Source: Spinacia oleracea (lineage: Eukaryota; Streptophyta; Magnoliopsida; Caryophyllales; Amaranthaceae). Taken from it: a stretch of 64,000 nucleotides of DNA. This document shows positions 35,422 to 47,579 of this stretch, piece after piece. The stretch is taken from assembly GCF_020520425.1 (NCBI RefSeq), contig NC_079487.1, positions 113,866,141 through 113,930,140 on the forward strand. Reading direction: 5' to 3'. How positions within the stretch are numbered: the first letter of the stretch is position 1; each line of letters begins with the position of its first letter. The translations under genes were made by a program, and so were the position numbers. Under the pieces are notes generated by a model that searched no databases, had not been told where the DNA came from, and was given only the letters and a program-made list of their open reading frames with translations.

Positions 35422-35681
35422 TTTTTCTTCTTTTTTCTTCTTTTTTTTATTTTTTTATTTTACCGGAGGACTAGAAACGAGGCAACAAAAAAAAAACTAA
35501 CTAAAACCTATAACGAATAAGATGCCTACGCCGAGTCGAAGAAACCATCATATGAATCGGCTGGACAAACTGGCGCGAGACCTTCTGAACCGAGAAGCAA
35601 ACCAAGGAACACAACAGACGACGCACCTTCTGCAGAGACCAAAGAACAGAAATCGGCTCTTGTTTTCGTTTTCAGATTTTG
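35422..35681 (-). mobile_element. 5'-truncated LINE fragment
   Basis: Direct repeats CTTAGTTAGTT at 35411-35421 and 35682-35692 flank a 260-bp segment. On the minus strand it ends in an A-rich tail (AATAAAAAAATAAAAAAAAG). This is the signature of target-primed insertion of a 3' LINE end. No ORF remains. Confidence 0.65.
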
Positions 35682-35768
35682 CTTAGTTAGTTGCATAATT
35701 GTAAGCTAAGAGTAATAAAGTCGATGTTTGGACTTTGAAGGAATGGGGCAGTCAAACTTAAACCAAAC

Positions 35769-36421
35769 CCCCTGACCTAATTTTAAAAGAAGCTTATAAT
35801 CTATCTAGCCTGGGAGTTCTATTCTTCCAAACCACAACTACAAACCTCTACTTCTCTTACCCCTGGTCAGAAGTGGATGCCCCCACCAGTGCATTAGGTT
35901 AAGATTAATTGTGACATCTCATTTATAAAAGAGTTAGAGTATGCAGGTGTCATTAGAAACAACATGGGACATTGGTTAGCAGGCTACCATAGGAAGTGTC
36001 ATGTGAAATCAGTCCTCATGGGGGAAATTGTTGCCATATTGGATGGACTCACGTTCATAACTCACCAAGGAGGTCTAAAGTGATTATCAACTCAGATTCA
36101 CAGGAAGCAATTGACATAATCCAAAATCAGGAAAATATTTGTGATGTTAACTATAATCTGATTATGCAATGCAGGGCACTTATATGTGGGATTGAAAACC
36201 TCAAGTTGGAACATGCAAGTAGGAGCACTAACCGGGCAACGGATATGTTGGCGAAACTTTGTAGAACTTCTGATTGTAATAACTTAGCGATTTTTACTTT
36301 AATATTTTACCTAATCCCCCAGGATTAGTGTTGGATGTAATTGTGGAGGAAAGACCTCCATAGCTAGATTGTTGACACTTTTAAACTCTGTTTTTAATCA
36401 TTTGCTTTGCATCAAAAAAAA
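35769..36421 (+). mobile_element. 5'-truncated LINE with RNase H-like remnant
   Basis: A 15-bp duplication, AAACTTAAACCAAAC (35754-35768 and 36422-36436), flanks it, and a poly(A) tail precedes the right copy. The coding part (about 35935-36328) looks like a plant LINE C-terminal RNase H domain: GVIRNNMGHWLAGY, then after a frame change KVIINSDSQEAIDII and NRATDMLAKL. It is broken by a frameshift near 36065. Confidence 0.75.
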
Positions 36422-36660
36422 AAACTTAAACCAAACAAACTGGAAGTATTTAACTTTGACATACATGGAGATTTACGTATAATATCATATTATTTTTTTG
36501 CGGGATTTAAACAACAAATTTTATTAAAAGAAAATAGTTTAGTTATGAATGAAGCTCCATACACAATAACATCACGTCCATTCTAACAACGAATAATGAA
36601 TCAACATGTGCAATTTATATATAAGATGAGTTGAGTCTAGATGAAGGATATTGATTACTT

Positions 36661-39558
36661 TTATGGTATGGTGCATTCAGGAGGTAAGCCTTGACGGAAG
36701 CGTTTGGTATCCGAACAATAATTGTACACCATGTAATTTTTTTGAACCCATTTAAGCCTTGCTTGACTTGACGAATCTAATTCCTTGGAGAACCATGGCA
36801 TGGATGATTGATTTTTGCATAATGAAATTACATTATACCAAATGCAAGCATTGGCTTTGAAGTTTTTGAAATAAGTTGTGAAAGGAGCAAACTTCCAGTC
36901 AGTTTTGACTCGCCCGCCTTGTGTAGCCCAATCATCAGCATTCCAAAGACTTGCGTATAGTCTCATTGGTTGATTTTCTGGAAAGGTTATACCCTATTTC
37001 GAAAAACTCTTATTGGGATGTCATCTACACAGAATCTGTAACGAAATTTTTTATATATAAGAAAATATGATATGCGGAGTATGTAATACTCCTTTTACGG
37101 TAAATGACAAACTCTAAGAATATCACCATTGACCAGTGTCACTTGGGCCTCAAAAACTTTTCAGACTTGTTTTTTTCCCCTACAATCGCAAGCCTTTATT
37201 TTTGAAACCTCTTTTGAGACTCAAACATCCAAGGGTGAAACTCTTAAAGTGTATATTTTTTCATTTACTAACGAAGGATTTTTTGTTTCAATTTTTTTTC
37301 TTCCAAAAGCTTTTCTTTGTAGAGGAAAAAAGACTTCTTTAAGAAGAGTTATAAAAAAATGAGAATTGTTATCTTTTTATTTATAACTCGTCCAATGGGG
37401 ATCTTCTTTAACAACAACTAGTTTTTTGACCCGTTCTACGAACGGGGTGATTATAAGTCAAATTTTAATTATAAGATTATATTTATAATGTTTTTTAAGG
37501 AAAATTATGTTTATAATTTTGAATAATGGTCATAATTCTTATACCAAAATAAGAAAGCAAGAGGTAAGATAATTAATAAAAAAAAAAAGTATCATGAGTA
37601 TATTCAAGAGTATTATTGGTAGTCATTCACACTCTCAGTATTGATGACTGCTTAGTGCTTACCGCACAATCATCTTTGAATTGAATTTAAGGTTGTGATA
37701 ATGTACATAAGAGGATTGTGGACCTTGTAATCATACGTAACTTATACTCCGTATTAGGAGTATTTATTTTATTAACAAAAATAAATAAATAAAACTTAAT
37801 CACCTTAATATCGTAGACTAAATTACCAATTATGGTCTGAGATATGCCACAATATTGTACGATAACCGTAAGATGATAACCATTCTCCTGCTTAAGCTGA
37901 GTAAGAACTTGAATACATCCTCCTTCACAACTGTTTCTCCATTGTTTAGTTGCAGGTGAGTAGTAGTGTACTTCATGGGCTTTTCATCTATTATAGATTG
38001 AATGCAATTGAATAGAACCCATCTTTATTGTTGATGAATGTATTTTTTCACAGTATTTGTTGAATGTATTTTTTCATAGAAAATGGAAAAATTAAGGCAA
38101 TCTCATATTCTCATTTATATCGACAACCAAAAAAATCAAAATTATGCTTACCCATTCCTTAAAAAAAATAAAAAAAATATGCTTACCCATAATGCAAATT
38201 TGCAGACCCATCCCTCTTCGATCAATTGCCTGGGTATAAAATCAAATAAGGACAAGAATAAGAATTGTTGTGATGGAGGAAATTAAAGCAAAGAAAATAT
38301 ATCCTCGCATAAATTTGGTGTGGTTATTTATATGATAAGTAATCGAGTTCATAACCCCCACAAACTCATGTTGTTTCATCTTCATCCTATTATTGAACTT
38401 GAACGGTTTCATACAACTCAGACAATCGATCTTTTTCCCAATAATGGAATTAATGTTTCCCATTATATTGATTGAAACTGTCAAATTAAAATTGGAAATA
38501 GGAAGATGGAAATTTAATTGATTAATTTGGTCAATTGAATGTGAAATTGAATATGAACCAATTAATTTATTGGTTGGTAAATAAATTTTAAATGTGTTGG
38601 AAGAGAAGAGGAAGAGGAAGAGGAAGAGGAAGAGGGGAGGCTGATGATAACTCAATTAGTGTAGGAAAACTGAGGAGGAAGATGAAGCGTTGAAGAGAAG
38701 TGAAGTAGAGAAAAGAGGAAAGTGAGACACGTGGATTAATAAGGAGAGAGATATGAGATGAGTGGTTTGAGTTTTTAAATACTAGGTATAGATGTTTCTC
38801 CTTTTAAGCCCTATTGGAGAATGGAGCCCCCATTGAAAATGATATAATTATCAATGTCATATTATCATCGAAGTTAAGTATATATAGTGTTTAAATTTTG
38901 AGTACATTATTACTCTGAGTTTGAAATGATGGACACTTTGGTAAACTTACTTGATAAGAGAATAAATATTAGAATAGTTCTGCAATACTTACATGATGTT
39001 CCTAGGATTCCATAGGATGGAGTATGTGTGAAAAGCCATTGTTGGATCAAACCATAAGTAAAATTGTTGTTCTTTGCCACCTTGTCCCCGGGTGTAAATG
39101 TTCGTGTGTACTATGTAGGGTTGACCGGACAAGTTGCCCAAAAACTCAAAATCTATTTCATCATGAAGAGTTTCTTCTGGAGATGTTATCTGCAACAATT
39201 AATGATGTTGGATTTCGTAATCATATCATATTTAAAAGTAAACATAAAATTGAATTTAGAGAAATATCTTACGTAATATGCCGTGACAGTTCCTGCTGAA
39301 TTATCCTTTACGAGCTTAATTTGCATATCAAATTTTCCAAATAAGTACTCATTTTTTGGACCTAAATCCAGAGCCCGAAATCTTGTCTAGAGAAAGGGTG
39401 AGTAGATTTCCATCGTCAAGAATTTTCGCTCGACCATCACCCCAAGTGATATCAACATCTCTAGAAAAGTTCCCACCACACACATTCCTTATCAATGAAA
39501 TCACTAAGACACAAACTAATAGACTTCCAATTGATGCCATCAAAGAAACCTCAAACAT
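36661..39558 (-). pseudogene. Xyloglucan endotransglucosylase/hydrolase (XTH) with two frameshifts
   Basis: Exons on the minus strand are 39558-39273, 39189-38993 and 37035-36661, with good sites (TATTAC|GTAAGA, TTGCAG|ATAACA, ATCAT|GTAAGT, TTACAG|ATTCTG). The order is a signal peptide, the glycosidase active-site motif [10 protein letters not shown] with adjacent NLS glycosylation site, WNPRN, VDDIPIRVF, and the XTH C-terminus NADDWATQGG...PPECTIP. XTHs cut and rejoin xyloglucan in the cell wall. One extra A in a six-A run (39352-39357 on the plus strand) and a deletion near 36988-36995 each shift the frame. Otherwise it is close to full family length (about 285 residues). A sequencing error cannot be excluded at the homopolymer. 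The Helitron at 37418-38792 lies in intron 2. Confidence 0.88.
37418..38792 (-). mobile_element. Helitron in an XTH intron
   Basis: On the minus strand it starts A|TCTATACCTAGTATTTAAAA and ends with hairpin CCCGTTCGTAGAACGGG, then TCAAAAAACTAG|T. It is 1,375 bp with no Rep/helicase. A GAAGAG-repeat near 38603-38635 is inside. It occupies most of XTH intron 2. Confidence 0.8.
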
Positions 39559-40308
39559 TTGTGTTTTGTAGTAAGAGGGAGAAATAGCTTAAGTACAATA
39601 AGTGCATGATTTTATGGGAGAATTTAAGTGTTTATATATAGGAGAACAAGATTTGGTAAAAGAAATTAAACAACAATAAATGAATCAATTACACACTAAC
39701 TTTTCTCCTTTTCCAACCTAATACGGAGTATTTCTTATGATGTAGTGCAAAATTAAACTTATTATTGTCTATGTTTGTTACTTAATTAATTTTAGCCTTC
39801 TATATATAAAAAAAAAGTTGTGTTGAAGGTGCACGCAAGTAATTGTGCCTTTGTTTGTAGCTTAATCACCCACTAATCCACAATTAAACTAGAACTACGT
39901 GCATGCAATTGTAATGCATTTATAATGCCGTCCGATATTTTTTTAATAGTAATCTCCCCATCCTAGTCACATTATTATATTATTATTTATCGGCAATTAA
40001 AGAGGGAAAAGTGGGTAATATTTCTCTGTTATTTTTTTTAAATGACACAATTATTTATCTTCAAAAAAAAAATGACACAATTATTTAGGCATTTATCAAT
40101 ACACGATTTCAAACATTAATATCTTCAATTATGGATAAGAAAAAATTATAAAAATTTGATATACAAAACATATTTATTGAGATAAATCCAAAAAGAATTC
40201 ACACGACTATGTTTTTTCTTAAGTATAAACTATAAAATGAAGTTCAAGGAGTTTGTGTAAATAGAATCTTAAACTCAATTGTGTCATGTAAAAAAAAAGG
40301 AAAAAAAA
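39559..40308. other. XTH upstream region
   Basis: AT-rich sequence upstream of the XTH start with no ORF of note. A likely promoter lies within the first few hundred bases, but no clear TATA box decides it. Confidence 0.35.
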
Positions 40309-40383
40309 TACTCCCTATGTCCCGGAATACTCGTAATGTTTTGACTGACACGCTTGCCAATGCACAACTTTGACTATTAATAT

Positions 40384-40769
40384 TGTTTGGGCCCATATAC
40401 ATGGTCAGCCCAACTCGGTGTAAAAAGACAAAAATGCCCTTCTTACTTAGGGACCAAGAAGGACAACTATCCATTAGAAGTAGACGTAATTACGTTATTA
40501 CCCCCGTGTAATCATATAAATACTCTGTTGTAATCATTGAAAAAGGCTATCTAATCATTACCTAAAAAAGCAAATCAGTCACTCTCTCTCTAGCTCTTCT
40601 CACTTAACAACAACTTATCTCATTTTAATACGAAGGTTCCTCGGATACATTCAGGGACTATCTAAAAACGGTAACACAGGTGGTTGGATATAAGGAAATC
40701 ACGGTCAAATACGTCATCGGTTAAGTTAATTCCCAAGTTATTATATTCACAGTTTCTCAGGCAGAAACA
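40384..40769 (+). repeat. Tat-type 5' LTR
   Basis: 386 bp. TATAAATA at 40515-40522 is the likely TATA box. It differs from the 3' LTR near 40450 and 40466 only, as far as I could see. Confidence 0.92.
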
Positions 40770-40795
40770 GTTTGGCGTCGTTTGTGGGGAACGCT
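40770..40795 (+). promoter_or_regulatory. Primer binding site
   Basis: GTTTGGCGTCGTTTGTGGGG lies immediately after the 5' LTR. The TGGCGTCGTTTGTGGGG wording is of the TGGCGCCGTT type seen in plant Tat and Athila elements. Confidence 0.6.
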
Positions 40796-40807
40796 TAACA
40801 AAAAGCC

Positions 40808-43730
40808 ATGGTGAACACCAGACGTGCTCGACGACCGTCACCCATTCGACATCCCTCGCCTACCCAGTCACCCTCTCAAGGAAGGTCCTCAGCCTCCAGA
40901 CATGTGGACGATCGGTCGCGTCATGGTCCAGTGCTGTCTTCTCGACACGATCACGTGCTCGAGTCGATCCATGCCAGTGACCCGCAACCTCACGGAGAAG
41001 TCGAGGGACCTTTGCCCGTCACACAGGAAGACTTAAGGAGACTGGCTGAACAGTTCAACGACACTTTAGAGCGTAGCCTCAGGGCCGCCGTGTTGAACCT
41101 CCGGGATGGCAATGAAGGCCCATCTCGACCTAGGGGGCAACCAAGAAGCACACTCTCTACGAGAGGCCCTCCTCGGTCCGAAAGAGACCATGAACCACTA
41201 CTGAACCTTCCTCGACACCCAGGGGAACATCGGGCTTCGAGAAGCCTCCCCCCGCCACCCCAGAGGCATGGACGAAGCGATGCTCGAAATGTGATTGTCC
41301 GACGAAGACTCAGGAGAGGTGAGCTCGACGCCCGCGAAATCATCAACTCTCGAAGAACCGAGGGGAGACAGGGAGATGCCGAGGGGATTTCTGCTCGCTC
41401 TCAACATGAGAGTTCGAGAAGATCCCTTGATCACCCTCGACATTCCCTCACCCTAGTGGAAACTCCAAGATCTCGGCACGGGTCCTCTCGAGAACGAGAT
41501 CAAGAAGAAAACTCAATCACATCTGGAAGAGGGGCTGATAGACACACCCGAACAGAGAGAGAACCTCCTCGGACTGGGAGACGAGAGCCAACTCCCCCTC
41601 GAGACGAGGTGCAGCTCGGCAACCTCAGCTTCCTAAGTCCTTTTAGCAGACAGATCATTGAAGCACCGACCCCGAACAAAGTCAAGGTGCCTTCCATCGA
41701 CCCATATGATGGCACCTCTGACCCGAACGACCATATGGATGCCTACAAGGCCCGAATGACTGTCCAAACAGGAGATGAAGCGGCATGGTGAAGGTTTTTC
41801 CCGGCCACTTTCAAAGGGATGGCCCTCTCATGGTTCTCTGGGCTATCGGCTGGTGTCATCACAAGATTCTCAGTGCTCGAAGCTCTATTTAAGTCACAGT
41901 TCATTGCCGGACAAGTATACAAGAAGACCAGTATGCATCTCATGTCCGTCCGACAACAACCCAACGAAAGTCTCAAGGAATACATTAAGAGATTCAATGA
42001 CGAGTCCCTGAACATACCGAACTTGCAAGATTCCGTTGCCTTCACCGCACTCATGACCGGGCTAAAGACAGGAAGCCGATTTCGTTGGGTCTTGGCCGAC
42101 GAGCAAATATCAACCCTGCCCCAAGCAATGGTCCGGGCACAAAGGTACATTCAGTCCGCGGAAATCTGCAATCCGTCGGTCGAAACTGACCTTAAGAGGA
42201 AAAAAGAGGTTGTTGGACGAGAAAAAGAAAAGAGACCCAAAGAGACTGATAACGGAAAAGACCCTCGGTACAACAGTAACAGGAGGGAGATATACCTTGA
42301 CATCAAGGAAAAGTCATTGTTGCCAAGTCCGACCCCGATCAGGACCCCCGCGTCCAAAAGAGATAAGAGCCTCTGGTGTGAGTTCCACAAAGAGTGCGGA
42401 CACACTACCAAGGACTGTCGAGAATTGAAAAGGGCCTTGGACAGACTGGCCGACGAGGGAAAGTTGAACAAATTTTTGAAGGGCTCCTCCTCTGACAAGA
42501 AGGAAGATAACAAGGGATCAGATGTCCATAGTGATCACACCGAGGGATATGTTGGGGTGATAGCAGGGGGTCTCGCATCTGGTGGCCTAACCGGCAACGC
42601 CAGAAAAAGGCACTTACACGCACTAACCCATCAGATCCTCGATGTCGAAGCACCTCCATCAAATCTCAAATGTCCCACAATAACATTCCAAGAGGACTCC
42701 TCCCGAGTTATTCATGGTCCCCATGATGATCCCCTGGTTGTCGAAATTAAGGTAGCCAACCGAACAGTTAAAAGAGTATTGATTGATAGTGGAAGCTCGG
42801 CTGACATCCTAACTCTTGAATGCCTCGAGAGGCTACGTTACAAGAAAAGTGACCTCGTCGACATCAGCCAACCTCTCGTAGGATTCGGAGGTCAATCTGT
42901 ATACCCCGTCGGCATGATCAAGCTCCCCGTCCGTATCGGAGAAAAAGGAAAAGGAAGAAACCTTCCCATAGACTTCATGGTCGTTGACACACCCTTGCCT
43001 TACAACATAATAATGGGGAGGCCTCTGCTAAACAAAATCAAGGCTGCAATCTCAACCTACCAACTTCTCCTCCAATATGAAACGGACAGCGGGGTAGTCG
43101 GAAAACTCTATGGAGATCAGCGGTCTGCTCGGCAATGTTATAACAACAGCTTCAGGAATGAGAAAAATTCAATCCCGAACACAGAACCCCCTCGGAAGAA
43201 GAGATGTGTGGAGGAAAAAGAGTCTCCGGCTGACGATCTAGGTGTATTCCTTGGCGAAGATCCAAAATTTTATGCCCGGCCTAGACCAGCCGAGGAAGAT
43301 GAGGAGATAGTCCTTGACAAAGATCCACTCCATACCGTCCGGGTTGGAAAGAACCTAGGCAAAGAATTGCGAGGCAAAATCATTGATATCTTGCGAGAAT
43401 ACAGGGATGTGTTTGCTTTCTCGGTCAAGGAAATGCCGGGCATCGACCGACGGATTATGGTGCACGAACTGAACATCAAAGAAGGTCATCGACCAATCAA
43501 ACAAAAGTTGCGGCATCAAGGCCAAGAACGCAACCAAGCTGCTGCTGAGGAAATCCACAAGTTGTTGGAGGCAGGGTTCATCCGGGAGTGTCAATACTCA
43601 GAGTGGTTCTCTAATGTGGTCTTGGTAAAGAAGCCGAACGGAACCTGGCACCTACAACCTCGTCGACACCAAAGGCAAGCAACTTCCTCGACCATGGAAT
43701 GCCGACAACCTTAAGAAATTCTACATCTAA
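40808..43730 (+). pseudogene. Gag-protease-RT polyprotein, interrupted and internally deleted
   Basis: The start ATG is at 40808. An arginine/serine/proline-rich gag N-terminus leads to a gag core (IDPYDGTSDPNDHMDAYKAR). An in-frame TGA at 41789-41791 replaces the codon after tryptophan, and reading resumes in the same frame (PATFKGMALSWFSGL). Then come a CCHC-type knuckle (CEFHKECGHTTKDC), aspartic protease (VLIDSGSSADIL ... NIIMGRPLL) and the RT finger region up to VLVKKPNGTW. At about 43640-43652 the sequence jumps, in another frame, to the extreme integrase C-terminus ending LKKFYI at TAA 43728-43730. The RT YxDD, RNase H and integrase core are missing. Confidence 0.9.
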
Positions 43731-44028
43731 AGTGTCTGGTATGTATTTAAGTTTCAATGATGTAATAGGGGCATGGTAGGGGAATTGACGCCAAATGATA
43801 AGTAATTTCATCATTGTAATAAATAAAGTGTAAGGCTATGTTGAATGAAACGAAAGAAAATTTTGAGCCAAAATCTCGAAAAGTACTTAGATTTAGTTTC
43901 TTAACAAAGTTCCTCTACGAAGGATCAAATACAGTTCAATATCAATGTTCCTCTACTTCAAAGATTACATCATACTAGGCGCGAAAAGAAAGCAACAAAA
44001 GCAACACAAGAAAATAACAACCATCCGC

Positions 44029-46639
44029 CTAAGGGTCGACGACATCAACATGGCTACCAGCGTCATCATCACAACTGCTGCTCGAATCAGAACCCGAAGT
44101 ACTAGCAGAATCAGAATCAGACGAATCGCCCTCGCCTCCATCGACCTTGTCCTGAGCAACCAGCTGAGCTCTGAGATCCTCTCGCTCCTTGGCCAAGATA
44201 GAATCATACTTTCCTTGTATCTCATCCCAACCCACATTGGGTGCAAACTCAGCCAAAGCAAGCTGAACTCGACGCAATGTGTCGGAAGTAACAACAGAAG
44301 TCGCCTCAAGGCCTATCTCAACATTATGAGCCTCACCCTCCTCAGAATTCTTCCACTCTTCGATGATCTTCTCCTTCAGACGGTTCTGCGAACTCAAAAG
44401 CTCACCAATCCTAGCATCGGAAGTCTTAAGCCGACCCTTGACGGCCTCTAACTCAGCTTTCACATCCTTCAGCGCCCGGTTAACGGAATCACGCTGGCTC
44501 GTGAGAATCGTCGAATCTTCCTTGGCTTTGGCAAGATCAACCTTGGCCTGTTGGAGCTCCCCCTCGTCATTCTTAATGCATCTCTTAGCACGATCCAACT
44601 CAGACTCAGTCCAATGAAGCTTCTTCTTCAGCTCACTCACCTCCGAGAGATGCATCTTCTCTTTCTCCTGAAGTTTCCCGATCTCATCCCTCAACCTCTC
44701 TACCTCATCTGAATCCCCACTGTAGCATCGGCGGGTGTAAGCCGTCATCCTGATGGAAAACTGAAAAACAAAGTCTAGTTAGAAGGGAAGAAAATCATAA
44801 AATTCAAGCAAGAGAAAGAAGGAACTATATCGAAGGACTCACCTCGGCCCAACTCTCATGGAGGGCATCGATCTCAAACTTCCCAAGGGAGGACAAGTGA
44901 GCATCGTCGGCAGGAGTAAACAACTCACCCATCGCCTTGCTCATACGCCGATTCTTCAGATTGGCTGGAAGCTCTGCAAAAGGCTTCGAACTCCCATCAT
45001 CGGTCGAAAGACACATCAATGACCCCCGAGCCAGAGGAGCCTCCTCGGCGAGATACTCAGTAGACTGTTCACGACCATCCTCGGATACGGGGGCATGATG
45101 TCCCTCCTCCTCGTCAGAACAAACCCTAAGAGGGGTAGGAACCACTCTCTTGGCAGCTTTTGTTCCTTTGGACCCCGAAGCAGCAGTCGTCGACACAGCG
45201 CGAGAAACCTTCTTCGGCGCATGTTCGGTCAGAGCGACCGTCGGAACCAGATCAGTAGGCGCCCTTTTCCTCTTCAGCTTTTTGGGATCCTGTCCAGGGA
45301 AAAATTAGCATGAAAGCGAAGAATGATGCTTATTCATCGGAAAATAAAACCCAACATACCTTCGGAGGTTCAGGAACCTTCATCGATCCAGCAGCCAGGT
45401 CCTTCCTTATCTGTGCGGCAAGAAGAGCACTAGCACTAATCCTCCCCGCCATTTCCTCGTCCAACTTCAACCGGGCAATATCTGCAAACCAACAAGCAAT
45501 CAACAAAATTCACAAGGGAGAAGGAAAAGTTAGGAAAGCGAAGTAAAGATCCCTCGGCGCCTACCCTTAGGATAAGCCGGACTCAAACCAAATGATGACA
45601 AGAAGTGCTCGTCACTCAACTCCCGTGAACTCGGCAACCAGAATGGGGCAACCAGGAACCGCTGACCCTTTACCCACTTCTCCACTTTCTGGAGATATAT
45701 AGCAACTATTGCCTCATCTATCGACATCATCGGCACTTTCCTATTGAGGGAAAAGTTCGGACCCTCGGACCCCGGAACCAACGGGATGCCCCACTCTCCA
45801 CCATAATACACAAAAACAAACTCGTGGCGGAAACCCCTATGATTTGAAGGAACGGTGTCAACGAACTTAAAACCACCTCGGCATTGGAATGACCACCAAC
45901 CGGGACCATGCTCATAAGCCGATACTTCCACCAACTTCATCACCGACCGCCACAACGTCAAAGTACATCGAACCCTCAAAAGATCACAAATGGCCAACAC
46001 CGAATTTATAGAAGCCCATGAGTTGGGCATCAACTGGCAGATAGACAAGTTATAGGCACTAAGCAATTCAACAATAAAGGGATGTAAGGGGAATCGAAGA
46101 CCCAGCTGAAGACCCGACTTGTATACGGCCGTACAACCCGGAGACGGAGTCAAGATAGTGTGTAACACCCCCGGCCTATACAAAATATACTCACCCTTGA
46201 GCGAATATTTCTTATTCAGGTGATCGACATGTCCTTTCAAGGTTTTCCTCCACGAAGGCTTGAGATAAAAATTAGTTGGACCCCCGGCGGGATCAGGCGC
46301 AGGATAATCATCAAAGCTAGAAGATGTCTGGTCCTCTCCCTCGGACATTATTCGGACGGAACCACTGTTCAAATAAATATCTAAGTAACTATTATGTACA
46401 GGTGGAAAGGCAATTGAAACCTCCCACGGATAAGGACAATGTTCCTCCTCCCCCGCTGAAATCGACTCATCTGATGAAGTGGGAAGGGGTATGGCATCGG
46501 GTATCGCCGAGGGATCTAAACACGATGATACAACATTGACTACTACGACCCCCTCCACTTTTATTTCCCGAGACAAGTCAAATTTCTCGGGGGAGGTAGG
46601 TGGGGTGATCGACTCGGACCGAATACCCCGCTTATTCAT
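44029..46639 (-). CDS. Antisense spliced gene of the Tat element (putative gypsy type transposon domain, coiled-coil C-terminus)
   Basis: Proposed exons on the minus strand are 46639-45565, 45481-45360, 45289-44843 and 44760-44029. All donors are GT (AAGG|GTAGG, GAAG|GTATG, CGAG|GTGAG) and acceptors AG. Phases are 1, 0 and 0, and the total is 2,376 bases: 791 residues plus stop, with no internal stop. Residues about 110-350 match the plant 'putative gypsy type transposon' family (PF04195-like) in layout: HPFIVELLSAYNLSICQLMPN and GFRHEFVFVYYGGEWGIP. Exons 3-4 give a charged linker and a long heptad-rich coiled coil (LRDEIGKLQEKEKMHLSEV on), ending in a Ser/Asp-rich acidic tail. The function is unknown. 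Relatives lie antisense in Tat elements. An alternative acceptor 11 bases further into exon 4 would break the frame. Confidence 0.85.
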
Positions 46640-47277
46640 GTTACAATGGTACTCGGCCCGAGGAAGAACCCTTATTTACAAGAAGCTAAAACTATGGGAA
46701 TATAGAAATACAACGGCATACCTCTTGAAGCGTGCCTCGGATCGTAAAAAGGAAGGAAAACCAAGACCTCAAGACTAACCCCTTTCCTCGCCAAGAATTG
46801 GAAAATGAGGATGAGAATGTCGGCGGCCAATCAAACCCGCAAACACACGCTTCCTCGGCCAAGGACCCCCATGAGCCGAAAGGACCTCCCTCGACCAAGT
46901 GACCAACAACGAACACTCAATTATCTCCGCACTATGTCGACCAAGGCAGAGTAACAATGGTCATACACGAGCAGTTGGCCGACAATAATACGGGTGGATC
47001 AACGGAATCGAACGCACGTTGAGCGAGACGTCAAACTTGAGTCAACAAAATTGAATAGCTGTGGTTGAGTGGTGCGCCGATTGTGGTCGATTACGGCCGA
47101 AGGAAAACTAGCGGCGGACCGACAATCACCACCTACCAAAAAGGTCGAGCCGTCGACGATACTCTACTCCGACTGCTTCGACGTTATCAAAAACTTTAAA
47201 AAAAAAAATGAAGAGAGAGAAGGATAATTTCTTGTAAAGTGCTGAAGAGTTAGAAAAAAGATGGAACATCATCCCCC

Positions 47278-47289
47278 CTTTTTATAAGG
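47278..47289 (-). promoter_or_regulatory. Possible TATA box for the antisense gene
   Basis: On the minus strand the sequence reads CTTATAAAAAGGGG, about 640 bp upstream of the proposed start codon and followed by a pyrimidine-rich stretch. It is the best promoter candidate for transcription against the element's LTR direction. A leader of this length may contain an intron. Confidence 0.45.
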
Positions 47290-47579
47290 AACCGACGGCT
47301 AGGTAAAAGAAGAAAGGGGGAAGCGGCAGTTGGCTTGAAGGGAAAAGCGAAGAAACCCTAACGGCCCAATATGAAGCCCAATACTCTCCCCACTCGAAAC
47401 TCGCATGTCGTACATCAATGTCTGACCATGTGCCACACATGTCAACTCTGCTAATCCATCGGCAGCTATCTCTTGCCTTTGGGCCTATCTTTCGAGATAC
47501 GCAGGGCTCATTAGCCCTCTTCGGAGCCCTAAGCTCAAAGAGAACACTTAAAAGCTAAATTAAGTGCTTAAAGACCTTC

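Noticed and set aside
38242-38655. 137-codon minus-strand ORF with hydrophobic start
   Set aside because: It lies inside the Helitron and begins in a GAAGAG repeat. No family was recognised.
40990-41715. Minus-strand ORFs opposite gag
   Set aside because: They are shadows of the arginine/serine-rich gag N-terminus on the plus strand and have no splice or promoter context.
43965-44451. ORFs opposite the antisense gene's last exon
   Set aside because: They are frame shadows of a serine/aspartate-rich coiled-coil exon on the other strand.
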